Assembly (NCBI GenBank): GCA_944389945.1
Contig: CALXOF010000001.1
Coordinates: 129,016 to 193,015, forward strand
Length of the DNA: 64,000 bases
Origin: an uncultured Kiritimatiellota bacterium
Lineage (GTDB): Bacteria > Verrucomicrobiota > Kiritimatiellia > RFP12 > DVOR01
Direction: 5' to 3'
Below, piece by piece: positions 10,010 to 16,596 of this stretch. Numbering within the stretch: position 1 is the first letter of the stretch; every line of letters begins with the position of its first letter. Both the position numbers and the translations under genes were made by a program. Below the pieces are notes generated by a model. It was given only the letters and a program-made list of their open reading frames with translations. It was not told the DNA's origin and made no database searches.

Positions 10010-10079
10010 TTCGGTGCAATCGAATTTGACACATAGGAAGGATAGCGACTTTCGCTTCGGTGCAATTGACTATGACACA
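10010..10079 (-). repeat. Right end of the IS: inner and outer terminal repeats
   Basis: Inner copy: TTCGGTGCAAT 10010-10020 with TGACACA 10027-10033. Outer copy: 10056-10066 with 10073-10079. Both mirror the left end. Confidence 0.85.
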
Positions 10080-10101
10080 TCACGGCCCCATGGAAAGGCA
10101 C

Positions 10102-10130
10102 TTGCCGTTGGGGCCGAAAAGCGGTATAGT
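10102..10130 (+). promoter_or_regulatory. Sigma-70-type promoter of nagA
   Basis: TTGCCG (10102-10107), a 17-base spacer and TATAGT (10125-10130), 43 bases before the nagA start codon. It begins 22 bases after the IS end, so it is independent of the element unless the element adds regulation. Confidence 0.7.
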
Positions 10131-10173
10131 ATTCACAGTACACACCAACCTATCCTATCCAAGGAGAGCAGAC

Positions 10174-11337
10174 ATGGCTAAAGGTTTGATCAAGCACGCG
10201 TACATCGTCAGCCCCGGTTATGAGCTCGACGACGGCGCCATCGTTATCGAGAACGGCAAAATCGCCCAGATCCTCGAGCCCGGCACGCCTTATCCCACCG
10301 ACACCGACTGGGTCTACGACGCCGAGGGCGAGCTGGTCATGCCCGGCTTCATCGACGTCCATACCCACGGCGCCGCCGGCGTCGACGTCTGCGACGCGGA
10401 CGACCCCACCGCCATCGAGAAGATCGCCAAGGCCAAGCTCGAGGAAGGCTGCACCTCCTGGTGCCCCACCACCCTCACCGTCTCCTCGGAAGACCTGGAG
10501 AAGGCCCTCGGCCACGTCGCCGAATACCGCAAGAACGAGAAGTACGCCAAGGTCCTCGGCGTCCACCTCGAAGGCCCCTTCATCAACCCCGCCTGCTGCG
10601 GCGCCCAGAACCCCGCCTTCCTGCGCAAGCCCGACATCGAGGAAGTGAAGCGCCTCAACGCCATCACCCCCGTCTGCCAGATCTCCTTCGCCCCCGAGGC
10701 CGAGGTCGGCGAGGGCGCCAAGTTCGCCCGTGAGTGCCTCGAGATGGGCATCGTCCCCTCCGCCGGCCACACCAAGTGCTCCTACAAGGAGTTCAAGTCC
10801 GTCTACGCCGCGGGCCTGCGCCACCTGACCCACTTCTGCAACCAGATGACGCCCCTCCACCACCGCGACATCGGCCTGGTCGGCGCCGGCCTCCTCCTCG
10901 ACGATCTCCGCACCGAGATGATCTGCGACAAGATCCACCTCTGCCCCGAGATGATCGACCTGGCCTTCAACACCAAGGACACCGACGCCATCCTCCTCAT
11001 CACCGACTCCATGCGCGCCAGCCACATGCCCGACGGCCCCTCCAGCCTCGGCGGTCTGGACGTCATCGTGAAGGACGGCGCCGCCCGCCTCGCCTCCAAC
11101 GGCGCCCTCGCCGGCTCCATCCTCCGCATGAACGTCGCCCTCAAGAACGTCCACGAGGTCACCGGCTTCCGCCTCTGCGAGCTCGTCAAGTGCACCTCGC
11201 ACAACCAAGCCGTCGAGCACGGCCTCGGCGACGTCCTCGGCTGCATCGAGCCCGGCTACATCGCCGACATCACCGTCCTGGACGACGAGGACTTCTCCGT
11301 CAAGGCCGTCTTCGTCAACGGCGAAAAGCGCCTGTAA
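10174..11337 (+). CDS. nagA: N-acetylglucosamine-6-phosphate deacetylase
   Basis: 387 residues, the usual family length. It converts GlcNAc-6-phosphate to glucosamine-6-phosphate plus acetate in the cytoplasm, feeding amino sugars from mucin, chitin or cell-wall turnover into glycolysis. Amidohydrolase-fold landmarks: PGFIDVHTHG (57-66), the metal-binding Glu in LEGPF (E133), metal-binding His in GHTKC (H199) and LTHFCNQM (H220), and the catalytic Asp in ITDSM (D278). The ATG at 10174 is chosen over an upstream in-frame ATG (10060) because AAGGAGA lies at 10161-10167 and the upstream start would fall inside the IS terminal repeat. It is monocistronic, with its own promoter and terminator. Confidence 0.95.
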   Translation: MAKGLIKHAYIVSPGYELDDGAIVIENGKIAQILEPGTPYPTDTDWVYDAEGELVMPGFIDVHTHGAAGVDVCDADDPTAIEKIAKAKLEEGCTSWCPTTLTVSSEDLEKALGHVAEYRKNEKYAKVLGVHLEGPFINPACCGAQNPAFLRKPDIEEVKRLNAITPVCQISFAPEAEVGEGAKFARECLEMGIVPSAGHTKCSYKEFKSVYAAGLRHLTHFCNQMTPLHHRDIGLVGAGLLLDDLRTEMICDKIHLCPEMIDLAFNTKDTDAILLITDSMRASHMPDGPSSLGGLDVIVKDGAARLASNGALAGSILRMNVALKNVHEVTGFRLCELVKCTSHNQAVEHGLGDVLGCIEPGYIADITVLDDEDFSVKAVFVNGEKRL

Positions 11338-11359
11338 GCCTTGCGCTTCCATCCCCTCC

Positions 11360-11387
11360 AAAAAGCCCCGCCCCGCGGGGCTTTTTT
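11360..11387 (+). terminator. Intrinsic terminator of nagA
   Basis: Stem GCCCCGC/GCGGGGC (11365-11371 and 11375-11381) around CCC, preceded by A5 and followed by T6. The same stem is reused after the PEP-CTERM gene near 44.6 kb. Confidence 0.92.
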
Positions 11388-11836
11388 GTTGTCGTTTTCA
11401 GCGAAGCCGCGAAGGAACGCAAGGGCTTGGGCACAAGGGGCGGCTAGCGCCGCCCCGGATAACGGTGCGTGCAACGGCGAAGCAGCAAACCTTCCACGGC
11501 CACGGAGCGCCTCTATGGGGCGACGGATAAGGTCGTGGTTCGTGAGCGGCGAAGCCGCCGTCCTATATGTCCTATACGTCCTATATGTCCTACTGCGTCG
11601 TTTGTTTGGCACGTCGCAGACGTGCCGGGGTGCAGGGAGAACTTCTCCCTGCCGGGGTGTGGGGCAGCGCCCCACATCCTTCCAATCAGCTAATCAGTCC
11701 ATTCCCTTTGTGTTCTTTGTGTCCTTTGTGATTTTTCAATCCACGCTGGCAGTCCTGCGTGCGCTAGCACGCCCTTAATCTGTGTTACCAAAGGTCTTCC
11801 TAGCAAAGCGACGGAACAATCTGCGGTTCCTTTGTG
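11388..11836. repeat. Gene-free mosaic of dispersed repeats
   Basis: No gene is seen. In order it holds: a CGAAGGAACGCAAGGGCTTGGGCACAAG-like piece also seen near 33.76 kb; a CCTTCCACGGCCACGGAG...GGGCGACGGAT block (about 11490-11530) matching 15410-15460; three TATATGTCCTA units (11570-11595); the three-hairpin module; CCAATCAGCTAATCAG (11684-11699); a TTTGTGTTCTTTGTGTCC piece; and a block (about 11770-11840) that is the reverse complement of 35678-35745. Confidence 0.75.
11608..11676 (+). repeat. Three-hairpin REP-like module, copy 1
   Basis: Three adjacent perfect hairpins with 3-base loops: GGCACGTC/GACGTGCC (11608-11626), GCAGGGAGA/TCTCCCTGC (11632-11652) and TGTGGGGC/GCCCCACA (11658-11676). 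A second full copy is at 40312-40380, and a fragment of the third hairpin is near 15493-15511. Confidence 0.85.
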
Positions 11837-11858
11837 TTAGGAGGGGCGGGGGATTTGG

Positions 11859-11864
11859 TACAAT
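11859..11864 (+). promoter_or_regulatory. Possible -10 box close to the lgt start
   Basis: TACAAT lies only six bases upstream of the lgt ATG. If used, transcription would start at or next to the start codon and give a near-leaderless mRNA. No good -35 box is visible at 16-18 bases, so this is tentative. Confidence 0.35.
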
Positions 11865-11870
11865 GGGGCC

Positions 11871-12719
11871 ATGCGATCGGATTTGTTTGCGATAGGCGGC
11901 TTTAAGCTGCATACGTATGGGCTGATGATGGCCATCGGCTTTGTGTTGTGCTATCTCTTGGCGCGGCGTTTGGCGCGGCAGACGGGGCGGAATCCCGGCG
12001 AGGTGGACACGCTGATCATGGTGGCGGCGGTCTGCGGCATCATTGGGGCGCGATTGGTCTACGTGCTCCAGTTTTGGAATGAGCCGCAGGGGCAGACGGG
12101 GCTTTCCTTCGCGGAGGCGCCGATGCAGATCTTCCAGCTGTGGAAGGGCGGACTGGTCTACTATGGCGGCTTTATCGCGGCGACGCTGGGCATCTTGGTC
12201 TATGGGCTGATGCGGCGGACCGTGGAGCCGGTGCGGGCGTTGCTGGATTACTGCGTGGTCTTTGTGCCGTTGGGACAGGCCTTTGGGCGCGTGGGGTGTT
12301 TCTTCCATGGGTGCTGCTACGGCGGGCGGACGGAGTCCGCGCTGGGGGTCAGCTTCCCCATGGGGTCGCCGGCGTGGAGCGCACAGGTACGCGAAGGCCT
12401 GCTTTCGCCCTACGCCACGCACGCCCTGCCGGTGTGGCCGACGCAGCTCTTCGAGGCCGCCGGGTGCGCGTTGCTCTTTGGCGCGCTCTGGTGGGTCTAC
12501 AAGCGGCGGCGGGAGAATCTGGGCCTTTGCTGCGGACTTTACGCGATGGCCTACGGCGCGCTTCGCTTCATCGGCGAATGCCTGCGCGATGACCCGCGTG
12601 GCGATCGGCTTTTTGGGCTGACCTTCAGTCAGAACGTTTCCTTGGCCCTGATGGTGTTGGGCTTTGGGTTTCTTTGGTTCGCGTTTCGGGAGAGTAAGCA
12701 TGGAACAGAGCACCGTTGA
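11871..12719 (+). CDS. lgt: Prolipoprotein diacylglyceryl transferase
   Basis: 282 residues with about seven hydrophobic segments. This inner-membrane enzyme moves diacylglyceryl from phosphatidylglycerol to the lipobox Cys of prolipoproteins, the first step of lipoprotein maturation. Signature blocks are GLVYYGGF (94-101), GQAFGRVGCFFHGCCYG (135-151), PTQLFE (190-195) and LRFIGECLRDDPRGD (231-245), including conserved Arg140 and Arg239. The G-C-F-F-H-G-C-C form differs from the E. coli GNFINGE segment. It is first in a tight operon; its 3' end overlaps the next gene by 20 bases. Confidence 0.95.
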   Translation: MRSDLFAIGGFKLHTYGLMMAIGFVLCYLLARRLARQTGRNPGEVDTLIMVAAVCGIIGARLVYVLQFWNEPQGQTGLSFAEAPMQIFQLWKGGLVYYGGFIAATLGILVYGLMRRTVEPVRALLDYCVVFVPLGQAFGRVGCFFHGCCYGGRTESALGVSFPMGSPAWSAQVREGLLSPYATHALPVWPTQLFEAAGCALLFGALWWVYKRRRENLGLCCGLYAMAYGALRFIGECLRDDPRGDRLFGLTFSQNVSLALMVLGFGFLWFAFRESKHGTEHR

Positions 12720-13365
12720 TGAGATGTTGGCCTGGCAGAGCGGCGTGCGCCTGGCGGCCGTGGCCGACAAACTGCGCGCCCGCGGCTTCGAGGCCGAGGT
12801 CTGCGACACGCGTGAGGCCGCCCGTGCCCGCGTCGTCGCCCTGGCGCAGGAGGCCAAGAGCGTGGGCTTCGGCGGGTCGCTTTCCGTGGCGTGCCTGAAC
12901 CTGACGCGCGAACTGCGCGAGTCCGGCAAGGAGATTCTCAACCATGGCTTCCCGAACCTCTCGTTTGAGGAGAAGATGGAAATCATGCGCCGCCAGCTGA
13001 CGTGCGACCTCTTCCTCTCTTCCATCAACGCGCTGACGAGCGATGGCGTGATTGTGAACGTGGACGGCAACGGCAACCGCGTGGCCTCGACCATCTTCGG
13101 GCCCCGCCGCGTGGTCTTCGTGGTTGGCCGCAACAAGATTGTCACGGGCGGCGTCCATGCCGCGCTCGAGCGCGTCCGTGCCGTGGCCGGCCCCGTGAAC
13201 GCGCACCGTCTGAACAAGAAGACACCCTGCGCCACGACGGGGGCCTGCGCCGATTGCGCGGGGTGTTGCCCCGAGAGCATCTGCCGCGTGGTGACGATCA
13301 TCCGTCAGCGGCCCTCTTGCACGCCCACCACGGTGCTCCTGGTGAACGAGGATCTGGGCCTGTGA
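12700..13365 (+). CDS. LUD-domain protein (LutC/YkgG-like, DUF162)
   Basis: 221 residues. The LUD fold is seen in GFGGSLS (about 51-57), the region ending SSINALTSDGVIVNVDGNGNR, and GRNKIV. The C-terminus carries a Cys cluster (177-195, CATTGACADC then AGCCPESIC), which in related proteins may bind metal or an Fe-S cluster. Relatives act in lactate oxidation (LutABC), but no lutA or lutB is nearby and many stand-alone LUD proteins have no known role, so a lactate function is not claimed. The ATG at 12700 lies inside the lgt 3' end and the stop codon overlaps the rimO start (GTGA), so translation is probably coupled. Confidence 0.85.
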   Translation: MEQSTVDEMLAWQSGVRLAAVADKLRARGFEAEVCDTREAARARVVALAQEAKSVGFGGSLSVACLNLTRELRESGKEILNHGFPNLSFEEKMEIMRRQLTCDLFLSSINALTSDGVIVNVDGNGNRVASTIFGPRRVVFVVGRNKIVTGGVHAALERVRAVAGPVNAHRLNKKTPCATTGACADCAGCCPESICRVVTIIRQRPSCTPTTVLLVNEDLGL

Positions 13366-14702
13366 GCAGCGTCGGCATTGTCTCTCTCGGGTGCTCCAAG
13401 AACCTCGCCGACAGCGAGGTCATGGCCGGACTCTTGCTCAAGGCCGGGCACACGCTCGCGCCGACGCCCGACCGCGCCGACGTCATCTTGGTGAACACCT
13501 GCGCCTTCATCGAGCCCGCGCGCGCCGAGGCCGCCGAGAACATCTTGGCCGCCTGCGCCCACAAGGCCGACGGCCACTGCCGCGCCGTGATGGTGACGGG
13601 GTGCATGCCCCAGCGCTACCGCGAACAGATGGCCGAGGCCTTCCCCGACGTCGACGCCTTCCTGGGCGTGGACGAATTGGACCGTCTGCCCGAGGTGCTC
13701 AAGGCCCTGACCAAGCGCCGCCGCGCGGCCCTGCCCGTGACCATCGCGCCCGGTCTGCCCACGCGTACCTTCGATAAACCCATTCCCGCGCTCCGCCTCA
13801 CCGGCCCCGTCTTCGCCTACATGAAGATCGCCGAGGGATGCAATCACGCCTGTGCCTTCTGTGCCATCCCGCTCTTCCGCGGTCGCCTCCGCAGCCGCCC
13901 CGTCGACGCCCTGCTCGATGAGGCCCGCGCCCTGATCGAGACCGGTTGCCGCGAAATCAACCTGGTGGCACAGGACGTCACGGCCTACGGCAAGGACCGT
14001 CGCGACGGCTCCTCCCTGGCCTCGCTCCTGCGCGAACTCGATGCCCTGGACGGCGACTTCTGGGTGCGTTGGCTCTACGGTTTCCACAACCACGTCACGG
14101 ATGAGTTGTTGGAGGTCATGGCCGGGGCCCGCCACATCGTGCCCTACTTCGACCTGCCCATCCAGCATTGCGCGCCGGACATCCTCCGCGCCATGCGCCG
14201 CGCCGACACCATCAAGGCCATCGAGACTTTCCCCGCGCGCCTCCGCGCCGCCGTCCCCGGCGCCACCCTCCGCACCACCTGCATGGTCGGCTTCCCCGGC
14301 GAGACGGAAGACCACTTCAAGGCCCTCCTCGACTACGTCCAGGCCGTCCGCTTCGACCGTCTCGGCGCCTTCATCTTCTCCCCCGAAGAGGGCACCGCGG
14401 CCGCCGACCTCCCCGACCTGCCGCCGCCCGAGGTCGCCCAACGTCGCCACCGCGAGCTGATGGAGACCCAGGCCCGCATCGCCCACGAACTCGACCGTGC
14501 CCGCGTGGGCTCCCGCGGCCGCGCCCTCATCGTGGACTACCGCGGGGCGGACGGCGCCGTGGCCCGTTTGCCCCACCAGGCCCCCGAGGTCGACGGCCTC
14601 ACCCGCATCGCCCACGTGCCCGATTCCGTCAAGCCGGGTGACTTCGTGGACGTGCGTGTCACCGGTCGCCGCGGCTACGACCTCACCGCCACGCTCGTAT
14701 GA
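13362..14702 (+). CDS. rimO: Ribosomal protein S12 methylthiotransferase
   Basis: 446 residues. A radical-SAM enzyme that adds a methylthio group to the conserved Asp of ribosomal protein S12. The N-terminal UPF0004 domain has the three cluster cysteines (C11 in SLGCSKN, C47 in VNTCAF, C81 in VTGCMP). The radical-SAM motif is C160-x3-C164-x2-C167 (CNHACAFC), and a C-terminal TRAM domain follows. SLGCSKNLADSE and GRLRSRP favour RimO over MiaB. The GTG start at 13362 overlaps the upstream stop codon; the earlier in-frame start lies inside the upstream gene and is rejected. Confidence 0.93.
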   Translation: MSSVGIVSLGCSKNLADSEVMAGLLLKAGHTLAPTPDRADVILVNTCAFIEPARAEAAENILAACAHKADGHCRAVMVTGCMPQRYREQMAEAFPDVDAFLGVDELDRLPEVLKALTKRRRAALPVTIAPGLPTRTFDKPIPALRLTGPVFAYMKIAEGCNHACAFCAIPLFRGRLRSRPVDALLDEARALIETGCREINLVAQDVTAYGKDRRDGSSLASLLRELDALDGDFWVRWLYGFHNHVTDELLEVMAGARHIVPYFDLPIQHCAPDILRAMRRADTIKAIETFPARLRAAVPGATLRTTCMVGFPGETEDHFKALLDYVQAVRFDRLGAFIFSPEEGTAAADLPDLPPPEVAQRRHRELMETQARIAHELDRARVGSRGRALIVDYRGADGAVARLPHQAPEVDGLTRIAHVPDSVKPGDFVDVRVTGRRGYDLTATLV

Positions 14703-15352
14703 GTCCCGACCTCCGGCCCGAACACGACTTCTGGGCCGCCCATCCCGGCGCCACGCTCGCCGGGGTGGACGAGGCCGGGCGCGGGTGCCTCGCCGGACCC
14801 GTCGTCGCCGGAGCCGTGCAGATTGACGAGGCCGACCTCGCCCCCCTGCTCGCCGGTCCCCTGGCCCAGGCCAACGACTCCAAACAGCTCACCCCTGCCA
14901 AACGTGACGCGCTCTATGAGACGTTGACCCACGAACCCCGCGTCCGCTGGGCCGTCGGTCAGGCCTCGCCCGAGGAAATCGACTCCATCAACATCCTCCG
15001 CGCCACCCACCTGGCCATGCGCCGCGCCCTCGAGGGTCTCCCCGCGTTGCCCGACCACGCACTCGTGGACGGACTCCCCGTCAAAGGCCTGCCTATCCCC
15101 CACACCGCCCTCGTCAAAGGCGACGCCCGCAGCCTTCTCATCGCCTGCGCCTCCATCCTCGCCAAGGTCACGCGTGACCGTCTCTGTCTCGAACTCGACG
15201 CGCAGTTCCCCGGCTACGGCTTCGCCAAACACAAAGGCTACGGCACCGCCGCCCACCTCGCCGCCCTGCGCCGCCTCGGCCCCGCCCCCTGCCACCGCCG
15301 CACCTTCGCCCCCGTCGCCGTCCTCCAAGACGACCTCCCCTTTCCAGAGTAA
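14699..15352 (+). CDS. rnhB: Ribonuclease HII
   Basis: 217 residues. It cuts RNA in RNA-DNA hybrids and removes misincorporated ribonucleotides. Family motifs: GVDEAGRGCLAGPVV with metal ligands D24 and E25, LVDGLP (D124), IACASILAKVTRD (D160) and HKGYGTAAH. Its ATG overlaps the rimO stop codon as ATGA, making it the last of four coupled genes. Dispersed repeat sequence begins only three bases after its stop codon. Confidence 0.95.
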   Translation: MSPDLRPEHDFWAAHPGATLAGVDEAGRGCLAGPVVAGAVQIDEADLAPLLAGPLAQANDSKQLTPAKRDALYETLTHEPRVRWAVGQASPEEIDSINILRATHLAMRRALEGLPALPDHALVDGLPVKGLPIPHTALVKGDARSLLIACASILAKVTRDRLCLELDAQFPGYGFAKHKGYGTAAHLAALRRLGPAPCHRRTFAPVAVLQDDLPFPE

Positions 15353-15640
15353 AGGGGCGCTAGCGCGCCCCGGAGAACGGAGAACAGAGCGTGCAGGCCC
15401 AAAGGGCCAAACCTTCCACGGCCACGGAGAACGGAACGCCCCTGCGGGGCGACGGATGGGCTGTTTCCAAACTTCCAAGCTTGGTTTTCAGGGAGGGGCG
15501 CTGCCCCACACTCGACTTCTTATCTCACGGCGCGAAACGGAGGGCGGTGGGCGCGGTCAGCGGCGAAGCCGCAGAGCGACCGATGGAGCCCGAAGCGGTT
15601 CGCGCCTCCCCTTGCGTCTTTGCGGTTCCAATTTCTCCCG
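15353..15640. repeat. Dispersed-repeat block after rnhB
   Basis: Holds reverse-strand copies of the GTTCTCCGTT family (about 15371-15388 and 15425-15459), TTTCCAAACTTCCAAGCTTGG (about 15463-15484), a fragment of the three-hairpin module (15491-15511), and a roughly 100-bp block (15531-15630) that reappears reversed at 32331-32430. No gene is seen between rnhB and the PEP-CTERM gene. Confidence 0.8.
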
Positions 15641-15718
15641 GACTCTATTGGGAGAGGGATTATGCAGAGGATTGTGTGGCGTTGGGGCAATTTCTAAAAA
15701 CAGAATAACGTTTTGAGA

Positions 15719-15748
15719 TTGACGGGGGGGGGGGAAGGGTGCTATACT
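15719..15748 (+). promoter_or_regulatory. Promoter with an 11-G run in its spacer
   Basis: TTGACG (15719-15724), an 18-base spacer and TATACT (15743-15748). The G-run covers 15724-15734, so gain or loss of a G would change -35/-10 spacing. It drives the PEP-CTERM gene, whose ATG is 61 bases further on. Confidence 0.72.
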
Positions 15749-15808
15749 TGCAAGCATAAATGGGAATCCGTGGTGGATTTCCATGTTTGGAAAACAAAGA
15801 AGGCAGTG

Positions 15809-16519
15809 ATGAAACTGAAATCTTCGATGGCTTTGATTGCGGCCCTTTGCGTGGCCGGGTTTACCCAGGCGGCGAATGTGTCGTGGGGCACGGTTCTTGG
15901 GAGTACGACGAGCTCCACCGGTGGGCAACTCGATTTGACGGGTACCGGGTACACCTGCGACAAGGGTGAGACGAAGACTTACGCCCTCATCATCTCGAAT
16001 GTCTCGAACCTCTCCACGACTGGGGACAGGACGCTTTTCGCCATCAGCTCCGGCAAGGGGACAAACCACAACGAAGACCCCAAGGTCTTCATCAAGCAGC
16101 GTGGCGATGGCGATGGCACCTCGACCTTCAAGTATCAGGTGAACGACGGCGGTGCCAAGGACTTTGACGGGAGTCCGAAGCCTGGGATGACGAACAACCA
16201 ATCCGCCGCGCTGGCCATGACCATTGTGCGGGGCGACAATGGCGCGGGCACCATCACCTTCTATCTGGGCGGCACCCAAATCGGCACGGCCTCGTTCGGC
16301 GCCGACTCGGATGCGCTGACGTATATCGTCTATGGCAAGAACTTTGACGGTGGCTCCGCTTACTCCGGCACGTGGGAGATTTACGCGACGAAGGGCGCGG
16401 TGGACGCCGGGGACATCACGGTCGAGAACATCCGCGCGAACGTGGTTCCTGAGCCGACGGCGCTGGCGTTGTTGGCGCTGGGCGTGGCGGGCATCGCGCT
16501 TCGCCGCAAGGTCGCTTGA
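15809..16519 (+). CDS. PEP-CTERM sorting-signal protein
   Basis: 236 residues. The signal peptide (about 1-22, ending TQAA) precedes a beta-rich, Gly/Thr/Asn-rich body that could be a lectin-like jelly roll; no named family is claimed. The C-terminus is a classic PEP-CTERM signal: Pro-Glu-Pro, a hydrophobic helix, then Arg-Arg-Lys. Such proteins are normally cut and anchored by an exosortase, none of which is in this window. The ATG at 15809 is preferred over the upstream in-frame ATG (15713), which would precede the promoter. A terminator follows. Confidence 0.85.
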   Translation: MKLKSSMALIAALCVAGFTQAANVSWGTVLGSTTSSTGGQLDLTGTGYTCDKGETKTYALIISNVSNLSTTGDRTLFAISSGKGTNHNEDPKVFIKQRGDGDGTSTFKYQVNDGGAKDFDGSPKPGMTNNQSAALAMTIVRGDNGAGTITFYLGGTQIGTASFGADSDALTYIVYGKNFDGGSAYSGTWEIYATKGAVDAGDITVENIRANVVPEPTALALLALGVAGIALRRKVA

Positions 16520-16544
16520 GGACGCGCAGGAACGCGTTTAACGT

Positions 16545-16580
16545 GGGCGCGGGGCGTCAGGCTGCCGCGCCCCTCTTTTT
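16545..16580 (+). terminator. Intrinsic terminator after the PEP-CTERM gene
   Basis: Stem GGGCGCGG (16545-16552) with CCGCGCCC (16565-16572), followed by TCTTTTT. It separates the PEP-CTERM gene from the sulfatase, although the sulfatase Shine-Dalgarno sequence begins right after it. Confidence 0.75.
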
Positions 16581-16596
16581 GGAAAGGAAGGTCGAG

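Larger units (their letters stand above)
8722..10079 (-). mobile_element. Insertion sequence with doubled terminal repeats (about 1.36 kb)
   Basis: The element is bounded by TGTGTCA...ATTGCACCGAA at the left and its reverse complement at the right, and holds one DDE transposase on the minus strand. Each end carries two copies of the repeat about 46-47 bases apart. No convincing target-site duplication is visible (left flank GCGTAA, right flank TCACGG). The right end stops 23 bases before the -35 box of nagA, so the element sits right beside that promoter. Confidence 0.85.

Noticed and set aside
8722..10079. Target-site duplication for the IS
   Set aside because: The flanks GCGTAA and TCACGG do not match at any plausible length, so none is claimed.
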